Assembly: GCF_027359375.1 (NCBI RefSeq)
Contig: NZ_CP114779.1
Location: 620,001-684,000 of the forward strand
Reading direction: 5' to 3'
DNA length: 64,000 nt
Origin: Prochlorococcus marinus str. MIT 0919
Lineage (GTDB): Bacteria > Cyanobacteriota > Cyanobacteriia > PCC-6307 > Cyanobiaceae
In this document: positions 46,018 to 55,034 of the stretch, in pieces
Position numbering within the stretch: position 1 is the stretch's first letter
Layout of the letters: every line of letters starts with the position of its first letter
Notes under the pieces: model-generated
What the model saw: the letters and a program-made list of their open reading frames with translations, nothing else
What the model was told of the DNA's origin: nothing
Databases searched by the model: none
Made by a program: the position numbers and the translations under genes

Positions 46018-46997
46018 TGAAAATATTTATACGAAAAATAAAAGACAAATTTAAAAATATAAAGTTAGACATATGGAATATATATATAATCAACACAGAT
46101 ATATTTTGGAGGTTATTTTCTCAGAAGAATATAACCCTATCAAGCATAAAAGGTGCCTCATTAATTCATATCAAGAAGGCTCCCGGCCCATATATTATTG
46201 CTGCTGACCCTTATTTTATTTCTGAAAAAATAATACTTTTTGAAAGTATAGCTAGGGGAAATGGCAATGGTTGTATCTTCAAATATGATCTTTCAACAGA
46301 AAGATACTTTAAGTTAGATTTAGATAATTCTTTGCATTATTCATTTCCACGTTCATTTAAATATAATGGTAATACGTACTTAACCTTTGAATGCCACAAC
46401 ATTAAAGGAGTTTGTATATACTTAGTTGAGGACTTATTATCACTTAAATTAAAAAAAGTATCTACGGATTTTAGCTCAGAAGATAAGAAGTACAGAATTA
46501 TAGATCCAATTATAAAAGAAGAGAAAGATGGCTTAGAGCTTAGATGCAGCTGTCTAGAATCTCAAAATAGAGAACAACTTGTATTCTTTGCTGACAATCA
46601 TAGAGCAGACTTGAAATTTAAATTAAAAAAAAGAATCATATTGTCGGATTGCATTCAAGAAATAAAAGGTAAAACAATGAGATCCGCAGGTGGTGAGTTG
46701 GTTTATCAAAATAAAGATTACTTACCCATGCAAATGCACCGAGATAGTTATGGAGATGGAGTATGGCTTTTTCAAGAAAAACGTCGCCATATTGATCAAG
46801 AAGAAACTGTGATAAAAGTAATAGATAGGTCCTCAGAAAGATGCTGTTTCGGTCCTCATACGATCAATTATTCCCCTAATAGGGAATATATAGCATTAGA
46901 CTTATGCTTTAAAGATATTCAACTGTTTTACTTAAAAATATATTGGCTTTTGATAAAATATTTTTCCAGAGTAACAAGGCTAATAATAAATGGTTAA
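46017..46997 (+). CDS. GINT1 N-terminal-like glycan-associated protein
   Basis: 326 aa. The central block AADPYFISEKIILFESIARGNGNGCI, YSFPRSFKYNGNTYLTFECHN and RSAGGELVYQNKDYLPMQMHRDSYGDGV matches the sequence logic of the domain named after plant glucosamine inositolphosphorylceramide transferase 1 N-terminus ('adP.v......fyE', 'sYP.vf...g..y..PE', 'R.aG......g...rp.Q.....YG'). In bacteria this beta-propeller-like domain occurs alone or with formyltransferases in polysaccharide clusters; activity is unknown. It is coupled to the CelD-type acyltransferase by a TAATGA overlap, so they may modify the same sugar. Confidence 0.55.
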   Translation: MKIFIRKIKDKFKNIKLDIWNIYIINTDIFWRLFSQKNITLSSIKGASLIHIKKAPGPYIIAADPYFISEKIILFESIARGNGNGCIFKYDLSTERYFKLDLDNSLHYSFPRSFKYNGNTYLTFECHNIKGVCIYLVEDLLSLKLKKVSTDFSSEDKKYRIIDPIIKEEKDGLELRCSCLESQNREQLVFFADNHRADLKFKLKKRIILSDCIQEIKGKTMRSAGGELVYQNKDYLPMQMHRDSYGDGVWLFQEKRRHIDQEETVIKVIDRSSERCCFGPHTINYSPNREYIALDLCFKDIQLFYLKIYWLLIKYFSRVTRLIING

Positions 46998-47002
46998 AAT
47001 TT

Positions 47003-48028
47003 TTACCAGGAGTTTCTGAGCATCCTTTCCATAGATATTGTACTTACTTTATTTAAAGGTATACATATTAGTTCTTTCCAATTTCTTAATGCATTCTCAG
47101 ATTTATCTATTTGGATATCTGGAAGGCAAGGCCAACTAAAAGCTGCTAAAGAGTTCTCATAACAATGGAGGATTATTTTATTACGGTGCTCCATACTTAA
47201 ACATCTTGCAGGAAAAGCCCAAGGGCACAATTTATTAATTTCAATATCATATATAGGTTTTAAATTTAGTTCTGAGCATAAACTTTCAGCCATTTTCCAT
47301 GCTCTTGCTCTTGATTTAAATATATTATCCCAGTTTATAAACTGAGAGAAGTTATCTTCTAAAGGAGTTATAGAAAAATTTTTTATTTGCTTTTCCCTAA
47401 ATGAAAATGGACTTTCTTGATCAGAATAACTTAATTTATATATTCTAAATTTGTTACGTAAAAGCCTATAGATAGTATTATCATAATAGTAATTACTAGT
47501 TAATGGGATCATCTTATAATCCAATGAAATTAATTCTGATTTATTTCTGTATTTTGATATAAGTTCTAAAGAGTTTATTGTAGCAACTCCTCCTATGGCA
47601 TTTCCATATAATTTCTTAGGGGAACTAAAACTTATATCTCCAATCTCTCCTAAATGGATATCATTAGATTCTCCTCCAAAGCCATGGCTATTATCCTCTA
47701 TTAAAATAATATTGTTTTCTTGACAAATAGACTTTAGGAAATCGATTTCTGCCGGAATACCAAAATAGTTTACATACAAAATGCTTTCTATTTTAATAGA
47801 GTTATCTAACAATTCTAAAATAGATTTCTGGCAAGGAGAAAATTTATAGTCGACCTTATAATATGCAATCCTTATATTAGCTTTCGTTAAAGCATCTGTT
47901 AGAGAATTACAAATAAACTCAGGAACAAGCGTAACTGTATTTTCTTTAAAGCTCTGAAACTGATTTAATAACCATAGTAATCCAAACCTACCTTTTTTAA
48001 AATAGAGTGAATTTTGCTTTACGGTCAT
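47003..48028 (-). CDS. DegT/DnrJ/EryC1/StrS-family aminotransferase
   Basis: 341 aa. Family landmarks: NTVTLVPEFICNSLTDAL, ILYVNYFGIPAEIDFLKSIC, IILIEDNSHGFGGES (Asp contacting PLP), and ISFSSPKKLYGNAIGGVATI with Schiff-base Lys about 138-139. The 'SSPKKLyG..iGG' pattern is close to aminotransferases acting on nucleotide-keto-sugars. It is slightly shorter than the usual 370-390 aa, and the C-terminal region is not well conserved. It faces the CDP-glucose operon (rfbG and others) divergently, so it may aminate a CDP-4-keto-6-deoxy sugar; that link is inference. Confidence 0.75.
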   Translation of the reverse strand: MTVKQNSLYFKKGRFGLLWLLNQFQSFKENTVTLVPEFICNSLTDALTKANIRIAYYKVDYKFSPCQKSILELLDNSIKIESILYVNYFGIPAEIDFLKSICQENNIILIEDNSHGFGGESNDIHLGEIGDISFSSPKKLYGNAIGGVATINSLELISKYRNKSELISLDYKMIPLTSNYYYDNTIYRLLRNKFRIYKLSYSDQESPFSFREKQIKNFSITPLEDNFSQFINWDNIFKSRARAWKMAESLCSELNLKPIYDIEINKLCPWAFPARCLSMEHRNKIILHCYENSLAAFSWPCLPDIQIDKSENALRNWKELICIPLNKVSTISMERMLRNSW

Positions 48029-48162
48029 TTTTCAAGGAAATAATTTAGGCAGTCAAAAAAAACAAGACAGATAATTTATAAAAAAGTTTTGAGGCATTAT
48101 TCAATCACAATAGTCCTTTAGTTAGAACTATCTATATAATATCCTTATGATATCATTAAAAG

Positions 48163-49266
48163 ATGAATCTACTGGACACATTTAAAGATAAAAAAGTTGT
48201 TATTACTGGTCATACTGGCTTTAAGGGTTCATGGCTTTCTATATGGCTTTTATCTCTTGGTGCAGAAGTACATGGTATAGCTCTAGAACCACCTACTAAT
48301 CCATCTCTATTTAAAGAAGCATTAATTGAAAGTAGGATTAGCGATAATAGGATAAATGTTAAAGACCAAGATAAATTAATTAAATTAATAGATCATGTCA
48401 AACCTGATTATTTATTTCACCTTGCTGCCCAGCCATTAGTCAAGCAGTCATACATAGATCCAGTAGAGACTTGGCATACTAATGTTTTGGGTACAGTAAA
48501 TATTCTAAATACACTTAGGCTTATAAACAATAGATGCATCGCTATCATAATTACTAGTGATAAATGCTATGACAATAGAGAATGGGTTTGGGGCTATAGA
48601 GAAACAGACAAGCTAGGTGGTTCTGATCCATATAGTTCTTCAAAAGGCTCAGCAGAAATTGCGTTTAAATCCTTCTATAGTTCATATTTCAACAAAGAAG
48701 ATAGTAATGTCCTAATTGCATCAGCAAGGGCTGGCAATGTTATAGGAGGGGGAGACTGGGCTAAAGATAGAATTGTCCCAGACTGTATTAGATCTTGGAC
48801 AAGGAATAACATAGTTTCAATCCGAGCACCACATTCAACAAGACCATGGCAACATGTTCTTGAACCCCTGAGTGGTTACTTGTGCTTAGCACAGGAATTA
48901 TCTAAACAAAAAGAGCTTAATGGGGAATCTTTTAATTTTGGTCCAAGTTCAAGCAATAACTATTCAGTAATTGAACTAGTAAAGAAGCTTTCTATAGTAT
49001 GGCCAGAACAAAGATGGGAATTAATCGGTAATAATAATAATTCAAAGGAGCACGAATCAGGACTTTTAAAACTTAATTGCGACAAAGCACATGCACAGTT
49101 AGGCTGGATGCCTACTCTTGACTTTAGTTCAACAATAGAATATACAGGTTCTTGGTATTATGATTTTTATTCAAAATCTCAAGAAACAGAACCTTATAAC
49201 CTCTGTCTTCATCAAATCAATTCATACACAAACTTATCAAGAGAGGTAGGTAATCAATGGATTTAG
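48163..49266 (+). CDS. rfbG: CDP-glucose 4,6-dehydratase
   Basis: 367 aa extended SDR. The N-terminus DTFKDKKVVITGHTGFKGSWLSIWLLSLGA is diagnostic of RfbG ('v.vTGHtGFKGsWL...L'). FHLAAQPLVKQSYIDPVETW and ITSDKCYDNREWVWGYRETDKLGGSDPYSSSKGSAE contain the active-site residues (Asp/Lys/Tyr-Lys). It converts CDP-D-glucose to CDP-4-keto-6-deoxy-D-glucose. It is the first gene of a five-gene forward operon with overlapping ends; its last codons overlap the RmlC-like cupin by 10 bases. Confidence 0.95.
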   Translation: MNLLDTFKDKKVVITGHTGFKGSWLSIWLLSLGAEVHGIALEPPTNPSLFKEALIESRISDNRINVKDQDKLIKLIDHVKPDYLFHLAAQPLVKQSYIDPVETWHTNVLGTVNILNTLRLINNRCIAIIITSDKCYDNREWVWGYRETDKLGGSDPYSSSKGSAEIAFKSFYSSYFNKEDSNVLIASARAGNVIGGGDWAKDRIVPDCIRSWTRNNIVSIRAPHSTRPWQHVLEPLSGYLCLAQELSKQKELNGESFNFGPSSSNNYSVIELVKKLSIVWPEQRWELIGNNNNSKEHESGLLKLNCDKAHAQLGWMPTLDFSSTIEYTGSWYYDFYSKSQETEPYNLCLHQINSYTNLSREVGNQWI

Positions 49267-49688
49267 AAAAGCAGAATGTATCCAGAGTGCAATTGAGGAG
49301 AATAGCTGTAGAAGGTGGGGATGTGCTACATATATTAAAGTCAACTGATAAACAATACAAGGGGTTCAAAGAAGCCTATTTCTCAGTAATTGAGCAAGGT
49401 AGAACAAAAGCATGGAAAAGACATTTAAATATGACTATGAACATTGTTGCTCCAGTTGGATCTGTACAGTTTATACTTTACGATAAAGATTTGAAATTAA
49501 TTTTAAATACTGTTATAGGAGAAAAAGAATACTATTTACTTACTGTACCTCCTGGAATATGGTTTGGATTCAGAGGCCTTTCAAAAAAAGATAGCTATAT
49601 ACTTAATATAGCTAACGTTCTTCATGACCCTAATGAAGTAGAACGCCAGCCGTTATCCTTCTTGAATTTCTTAGAGGTGGAAAAATGA
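49257..49688 (+). CDS. RmlC-like cupin, probable CDP-hexulose 3,5-epimerase-type protein
   Basis: 143 aa, shorter than the 180-190 aa of standard RmlC. The cupin core reads EAYFSVIEQGRTKAWKRHLNMTMNIVAPVGSVQFILYD with the likely catalytic His in KRHLNMT, then KEYYLLTVPPGIWFGFRGLSKKDSYILNIANVLHDPNEVER, which mirrors the 'iPpgfaHGF..l.....v.y.....y.p.....' ending of dTDP-4-dehydrorhamnose 3,5-epimerases. Between rfbG and rfbF, it probably epimerises the CDP-4-keto-6-deoxyhexose. Overlaps: 10 bases with rfbG, 4 bases (ATGA) with rfbF. Confidence 0.75.
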   Translation: MDLEKQNVSRVQLRRIAVEGGDVLHILKSTDKQYKGFKEAYFSVIEQGRTKAWKRHLNMTMNIVAPVGSVQFILYDKDLKLILNTVIGEKEYYLLTVPPGIWFGFRGLSKKDSYILNIANVLHDPNEVERQPLSFLNFLEVEK

Positions 49689-50446
49689 AAGTAGTAATTC
49701 TTGCTGGTGGATTTGGTACAAGGTTATCGGAATACACATCCATAATACCAAAGCCAATGTTGAGGATAGGTGATAAACCAATAATTGAACATATCATGAA
49801 TATATATTCAAAATTTGGTTTAAATGATTTTTATCTAGCTTTAGGTTATAAAGCTGAAGTTGTAAAAGATTATTTTTATAAATATCAAATATTAAACTCT
49901 GACTTCAAAGTTGACTTAAGAAATGGAAGTATAAAACCATATCAAAGACATTCTCCAAATTGGTCTGTTAGTTTAATTGACACAGGGAAAGATACTATGA
50001 CAGGAGGAAGACTGCTGCGACTTAAAGAGTATATAAAAGATGAAACATTTCTTCTAACCTATGGTGATGCTGTTACAGATTTAAATATAAATAATGTTTT
50101 AAATTATCACAAGAAACATGGTAAATTAATAACTGTAACCGCTGTTAGACCTACAGCTAGATTTGGAGAACTAAAGATTTCCAAAGATAATAGTGTATCA
50201 AGCTTTAGGGAGAAACCTCAGCTTATGGAAGGTTGGATTAATGGCGGATACTTTGTAATAGAACCGGAATTTCTAGATTACATATCAAATGACCAAACAA
50301 TACTAGAGAAAGAACCTCTAGAGAAAGCAGCAAGTGATTCTCAATTAATGGCCTATCTGCATGAAGGTTATTGGCATTGTGTAGATACCAAAAGGGATAA
50401 AGATACACTTGATGATCTTGTCAAATCAGGCAGGCAACCATGGTAG
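49685..50446 (+). CDS. rfbF: Glucose-1-phosphate cytidylyltransferase
   Basis: 253 aa nucleotidyltransferase. The N-terminus KVVILAGGFGTRLSEYTSIIPKPMLRIGDKPIIEHIM is the RfbF signature, with the 'GGfGTRL...t...PKPM..iG..Pi..hiM' pattern that distinguishes CTP-using enzymes from RmlA. Further blocks are FLLTYGDAVTDLNI (metal-binding Asp) and EGWINGGYFVIEPEFLDYI. It makes CDP-glucose from CTP and glucose-1-phosphate. It starts inside the stop of the cupin gene (ATGA) and overlaps the next SDR by 7 bases. Confidence 0.97.
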   Translation: MKVVILAGGFGTRLSEYTSIIPKPMLRIGDKPIIEHIMNIYSKFGLNDFYLALGYKAEVVKDYFYKYQILNSDFKVDLRNGSIKPYQRHSPNWSVSLIDTGKDTMTGGRLLRLKEYIKDETFLLTYGDAVTDLNINNVLNYHKKHGKLITVTAVRPTARFGELKISKDNSVSSFREKPQLMEGWINGGYFVIEPEFLDYISNDQTILEKEPLEKAASDSQLMAYLHEGYWHCVDTKRDKDTLDDLVKSGRQPW

Positions 50447-51363
50447 CTAAGGCAAAAGTTCTAATTACTGGAGGCTCTGGCTTCATTGGCTCACATCTTG
50501 TAAAGGTGCTAATAGATTGTGGGTATGATGTAATAAGTATTTCAAGAACAAAGCCGAATAAAATTCGAGCTGTCAAAAAAGCTCATTATATAGAACATAA
50601 TATTAGAAAAGAAATTACTAAAGATATAGAAAAGAAGATTGAATCTGTAGAATATATAATCAACTGTTCTGGATACGTAGATCATACAAGTTTTAAAGAT
50701 GGGGGTAAGTCAGTATTTAAAGATCATTATAATATCCCAATGAAATTGATAGATTTAAGTAGGTTAGTTAATTTAAGAACATTTGTTCACCTTGGCTCAA
50801 GTGATGAGTATGGTAACCTCCAATCCCCAATCAGTGAAGATGTTAGAGAATGTCCTATATCACCATATTCGCTAGGCAAGTTGACAGCCACTCATTTCCT
50901 ACAGCAAATGTTTAGACTATATAAAATCCCTATTATAGTTTTACGTCCTTTTATAGTATTTGGTGAAAACCAAGAAACAAATCGTTTTTTACCTTATTTA
51001 ATAAGTAATTGTTTAGCGTCAAACACTTTTGGTGTAACAGAAGGGGGTCAATTAAGAGATTATTGCTATGTAGGTGATGTGTGCAATGCAATATTAAAAT
51101 GCTTTGATAATAATAAGGCCTACGGACAAGTTATAAATATAGGCTCTGGGGAGCCTGTTAGTATTAAAACATTAACTAATAGTGTAGTAAATATAATCGG
51201 TTCAGGAAAACCTTGTTTTGGAGAAGTTCCTTATAGGGAGTCTGAAAGCATGGCTTTATATCCAAATATAATAAAAGCCAAAAGTCTACTTAAATGGGAA
51301 CCAACTAATGAGATGAATAAAAATCTAAACAAAGTTATTAATTGGTATAAGGAATATGCTTAA
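50440..51363 (+). CDS. NAD(P)-dependent SDR, probable CDP-4-keto-6-deoxyhexose reductase/epimerase
   Basis: 307 aa extended SDR. The cofactor motif is VLITGGSGFIGSHLVKVLIDCGYDV. The active site has VHLGSSDEYG and CPISPYSLGKLTATHFL (YxxxK), then RPFIVFGENQETNRFLPYLI. The position right after rfbF and the relation to CDP-abequose/paratose synthase-type proteins suggest reduction of the C4 keto group of the CDP sugar. No RfbH/E1 dehydrase is in the operon, so the product should be a 6-deoxy rather than a 3,6-dideoxy sugar. It overlaps both neighbours (7 and 8 bases). Confidence 0.85.
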   Translation: MVAKAKVLITGGSGFIGSHLVKVLIDCGYDVISISRTKPNKIRAVKKAHYIEHNIRKEITKDIEKKIESVEYIINCSGYVDHTSFKDGGKSVFKDHYNIPMKLIDLSRLVNLRTFVHLGSSDEYGNLQSPISEDVRECPISPYSLGKLTATHFLQQMFRLYKIPIIVLRPFIVFGENQETNRFLPYLISNCLASNTFGVTEGGQLRDYCYVGDVCNAILKCFDNNKAYGQVINIGSGEPVSIKTLTNSVVNIIGSGKPCFGEVPYRESESMALYPNIIKAKSLLKWEPTNEMNKNLNKVINWYKEYA

Positions 51364-52273
51364 TAAACCATTAGTTAGCATTTTAATGAACTGCCTTAAT
51401 GGCGAAAAGTATTTAGAGGAAGCGATAGAAAGTGTTCTTAGGCAAAGTTACAAACATTGGGAGGTTATATTCTGGGACAATAATTCAATCGATAATTCTA
51501 GGGCAATAATTATGCAATATAAAGACGAAAGGATAAGGTACTTCCATTCATTGAATAAAACAAATTTGGGTAAAGCAAGACAAGACGCATTCAATAAAAT
51601 AAAAGGCGAATTCCTCTGCGTATTAGATGTAGATGATACTTGGAGGAAGAATAAATTAAGTGAGCAATTACATTTTTTCGAAAATGAAAGGGTTGGGATA
51701 TGTTATTCTAATAGTGAGTTTTTTAGCTATAAGAATAAGGAAAATCTATATCCCAAAGATATTGTGATGAAAGATAGTTGTTCTAAATTGATAACGAACT
51801 ATCATATATCGCTTGAGACAGTCATGTTGAGGGTAAAATATATAAGAGAATTAGAAAAATCATTTGATGAAAATTACAGTCATATATCAGATTTCGATCT
51901 AATTACAAGATTATCAACAAGGTGTGGAATCGCCTACTGCCCGAAAGTATTAGCTTGTTGGCGGATACATGAAGGAAGTGAAGGGTATACAAAACCTCAA
52001 TTATTTAATGCCGAGAAGTTATTATGGATAAAGAATAATAAGGAGAGCAAGTATTTTAGTAAAGTGGATCGTGCTATTTATGAATTGGAGAAGCTCGTTC
52101 ATGCTAGTAAAAGAATGTACATTAAAAAGCAATATAATAATTTTTTCAAAGACATTACTTTTAGTTATAGTAATGCGAGAAATTTGTTTTATGTATTATT
52201 CTCTTATATTCCAATTTTAACTATATTAGCAATGAAAATAAAGAATACTATGTATAAAGCAAAGTGGTTCTGA
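51356..52273 (+). CDS. GT2 family glycosyltransferase
   Basis: 305 aa GT-A fold. Motifs: VSILMNCLNGEKYLEEAIESVLRQSYKHWEVIFWDNNSIDNS, then GEFLCVLDVDDTWRKNKL with the DVDD (DxD-type) metal site, and HISDFDLITRLSTRCG near the acceptor site. The C-terminus has a hydrophobic stretch (LFYVLFSYIPILTILAMKI) that could attach it to the membrane. As the last gene of the CDP-sugar operon, it likely transfers the CDP-activated deoxy sugar to a growing glycan. It overlaps the SDR gene by 8 bases. Confidence 0.9.
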   Translation: MLNKPLVSILMNCLNGEKYLEEAIESVLRQSYKHWEVIFWDNNSIDNSRAIIMQYKDERIRYFHSLNKTNLGKARQDAFNKIKGEFLCVLDVDDTWRKNKLSEQLHFFENERVGICYSNSEFFSYKNKENLYPKDIVMKDSCSKLITNYHISLETVMLRVKYIRELEKSFDENYSHISDFDLITRLSTRCGIAYCPKVLACWRIHEGSEGYTKPQLFNAEKLLWIKNNKESKYFSKVDRAIYELEKLVHASKRMYIKKQYNNFFKDITFSYSNARNLFYVLFSYIPILTILAMKIKNTMYKAKWF

Positions 52274-52292
52274 TTAATTGTACTAATTAGGT

Positions 52293-53897
52293 TTATAAAA
52301 CCTTAAGGTTAACACTATTAATATTAATAGCTTGAATCTGGGGATTGTGTAAATAGGATGTCCTTATAGCAATTACATTTGATCCAAGGGAAATAGCTGA
52401 GTTTACATATGAAGAATTTCCAAAAATACAATTTCTACTTAATTTAATTGATTCAAATATTGTCTCTCCTGCTTTATCAATAAAGGTAATTCTTGGTATT
52501 TTTATATTGTATTCATGATAAAATCTATAAAATTGATTTATTGCCTCCACTCGATTTACAGTAGGATGCAATCGGACAAAGAGATTGCTTACAGACAAAA
52601 TTTCTTCGTAAAGATGATAAGTAGAGCGATTTTTATATATCCTTAATAAGATAATATAGATTTCATTATGATCATTGTGAGAAAATATTGTAAAATCTCT
52701 ACCTGAAGTAATACTATCTAAATAACTTTTTTTATTATAAGTTATATCAGTTCTATTCAAAGAATCACGTACAACACTAATTTTATATTTCTTGCTTGAA
52801 AATAGACTTTTCATTTCAGAAGCGGAATTGATATCTTGATGCATAAAATTGTTATTGCACCATAAACCCATGGCTAGTTCAAAGTTAGTAGGTACAAATT
52901 GTGGTAATGCGTTCTTGGAAAATATTGATCCATAATATGTATAGACTTTAACGCAAGGATTGATCTTAGTTATGTTCTTATAAAGGCCTAAAGATAAGGA
53001 TTTATGACTTAGTTGATTCTCATGCCAAAGGAAAATATTTTGTAAGTTTGATACTTTTAAAATATCTGCAGATATTTTATAATTCAATAATGCTATAAAT
53101 CGCTGGTTAATATATTTATAAGAATTTATTATGCTTACTATTGTTCCATAAGTAAACTTGGGGGAGCAAGTAAGCTCAAATAAGTATAGCCTTGCTAGAT
53201 CTATTAAAGTAGAAAATATTTGTAATGGAGAAATAAAGTCCAAAGACGTGTGAACATCGTCATAAGTATTGATAGCCAAAAAGCCTAGGATATTAAAGCG
53301 GTATTGAAAAAATGAGGTTACTAAAGTGGCCCTGGAAGTTTCCTTGTCATAGTCTGGATAATAGTATTTAATTGATTTATACTTTTTTTTCCTCCAATAA
53401 AATATAGTGTAAAGCTCCTCAAAAAGAATAGTTTTATTATTAGCTTTTCGTTTTATATAGTTCCGTAAAATTCCAATGTAAAATAAGGCATATATAAATA
53501 TAAATACAAAATCTAGAATTGAAATCAATAAATGAATCAAAAACTTTAATATGCTAATAAAAATATACTTAAGATAATAAGCAGATGGCAATTGACCTTG
53601 CGAAAAGAAAATACCAATTGAATAAGCTATCTTTTGTTTATTTGAAAGCGAAGATAATAAATCTTTGCCTAATAACTTATTGTAAAATCCTAATAAAAAA
53701 ATAGTATCTAAATTAGTTGTGTCAAGAAAATAAACATCTCTATCCGTCATAAACGAAAGTAAATATATTGGGGACTTATGATATATATTCTTTCTAGCAA
53801 AATTACCTATATCTCTTATTCTTGATAAAATATTAAATAGAGTATTAGCATCATCAAATGAGAATGAGGAAGGGAATTTACTTCTTAATATTTTCAT
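52293..53897 (-). CDS. Unknown protein, possible GT-B-type surface glycosyltransferase
   Basis: 534 aa with no clearly recognised family. A hydrophobic region around residues 115-150 (FLIHLLISILDFVFIFIYALFYIGI) is probably a membrane anchor. The C-terminal third has features seen in GT-B capsule/polysialyltransferase-like enzymes: IFLWHENQLSHKSL, NLFVRLHPTVNR and NCIFGNSSYVNSAISLGSNVIAI ('..g.sSs....a...g..vi.i'), which would form the nucleotide-sugar site. It is the last gene of the reverse-strand operon with the CMP-sugar synthetase (53-base gap after the LdpA-like gene). A role as the transferase using the CMP-activated sugar is an inference from position. Confidence 0.5.
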   Translation of the reverse strand: MKILRSKFPSSFSFDDANTLFNILSRIRDIGNFARKNIYHKSPIYLLSFMTDRDVYFLDTTNLDTIFLLGFYNKLLGKDLLSSLSNKQKIAYSIGIFFSQGQLPSAYYLKYIFISILKFLIHLLISILDFVFIFIYALFYIGILRNYIKRKANNKTILFEELYTIFYWRKKKYKSIKYYYPDYDKETSRATLVTSFFQYRFNILGFLAINTYDDVHTSLDFISPLQIFSTLIDLARLYLFELTCSPKFTYGTIVSIINSYKYINQRFIALLNYKISADILKVSNLQNIFLWHENQLSHKSLSLGLYKNITKINPCVKVYTYYGSIFSKNALPQFVPTNFELAMGLWCNNNFMHQDINSASEMKSLFSSKKYKISVVRDSLNRTDITYNKKSYLDSITSGRDFTIFSHNDHNEIYIILLRIYKNRSTYHLYEEILSVSNLFVRLHPTVNRVEAINQFYRFYHEYNIKIPRITFIDKAGETIFESIKLSRNCIFGNSSYVNSAISLGSNVIAIRTSYLHNPQIQAININSVNLKVL

Positions 53898-53950
53898 TAA
53901 GTAGATTTGTGAGAGAAGTTAATAATTAAAACGTATAAGATTGGTATACA

Positions 53951-54997
53951 TTATTTATTGAATGAGGGTATAAGTCGAGAAGGTCTTAGATTATTTTCAA
54001 TTAAATTATATGCATTCATAACTGCCTCATTTAAATGCATGTTAGTCTCTCTTAATGTAATTAAATCAAGTTCAGTTTTAACAATTTTCCTTGCATGTGT
54101 GCCTATACTTATGCCAGAAAATGATACGCCACATTGTCGAGCTAATTGACCTGTTAAGCTATTGGTTCCTCCTGAGATAAGTAATGGCAAGTCTTTGAAT
54201 CTTTTATCTTTTAATATTAATTCCTTATTGATTATATCTGCTATTGATACAGCCTGTAATGTCGTATTAAAATCATCCTTATTTCCACCCATAGCAACAC
54301 CATCGGCTTGGATGATAAGTCTATCATCAGCTATATCCTTGGCTAATTTTATCCTTTCCATTAAATGGTTATTTGTCATATGTGTACGATCTAAACACAT
54401 CGATAGCATTCCATTAGGCAAACAATTACATACTGTCTTCCATTCTTTAATTGTAGTAATATCATCTGCTATTGATGCATGTAGCTCTATACTTTCTGCA
54501 CCTGCTTCTATACATAAAGGTAAGACTTGTTCAATCTTTTTAGAATCATATCGATAGTGAACTGCTTCAACAGATGGAGGGCATGCTGATTCACAGTTAC
54601 CGCAACCAATGCATAAATGGTCATAAACCTCTAAAGATGATGGAATTGCATTAGTCGGGCACGCTGGAATACATGAATTACATCTTATGCAATCATTAGT
54701 AATCACTGCTTTGCGAACATGGTGATCGCCTGGCATGCCAACACTCACAGTTATAAAAGGAGGATCATTCTCATCGGAAAAATAAGGGTTCTTAGAAGAA
54801 AGAGCTGCGTCAATCCCTTGTCTACAAGCTTTTACAACAAGAGGGTTTGCAGATAAGTCAAATCCCTTACAACCCGCAAGTGTATATACATAAGATAGTT
54901 TACTGACTTTATCTAAATCCTCATAACCTGCTCCACAAACCAACTTAAAAAATAAAGAATTAGAAAGAATTTCCTTATACCTAGAGAATCTATCCAT
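53951..54997 (-). CDS. LdpA-family di-[4Fe-4S] protein
   Basis: About 348 aa from ATG 54997; a TTG at 55009 would add four residues. The N-terminal FKLVCGAGYEDLDKVSKLSYVYTLAGCKGFDLSANPLVV closely follows the start of cyanobacterial LdpA (light-dependent period protein). Two ferredoxin-type clusters follow, numbered from the TTG: Cys107, 110, 113, 117 in CIRCNSCIPACPTNAI and Cys133, 136, 139, 143 in CIGCGNCESACPP. The C-terminal part has LLISGGTNSLTGQLARQCG and SGISIGTHARKIV as in LdpA. Authentic LdpA is a redox-sensing input of the Kai clock. Here it is inside a sugar operon, 25 bases after the HAD phosphatase gene, so it is probably a paralog with a metabolic redox role. This is not verified. 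Confidence 0.8.
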   Translation of the reverse strand: MDRFSRYKEILSNSLFFKLVCGAGYEDLDKVSKLSYVYTLAGCKGFDLSANPLVVKACRQGIDAALSSKNPYFSDENDPPFITVSVGMPGDHHVRKAVITNDCIRCNSCIPACPTNAIPSSLEVYDHLCIGCGNCESACPPSVEAVHYRYDSKKIEQVLPLCIEAGAESIELHASIADDITTIKEWKTVCNCLPNGMLSMCLDRTHMTNNHLMERIKLAKDIADDRLIIQADGVAMGGNKDDFNTTLQAVSIADIINKELILKDKRFKDLPLLISGGTNSLTGQLARQCGVSFSGISIGTHARKIVKTELDLITLRETNMHLNEAVMNAYNLIENNLRPSRLIPSFNK

Positions 54998-55034
54998 AAT
55001 GTTATTCAACCATTTTTATATTATCGAGCTATAT

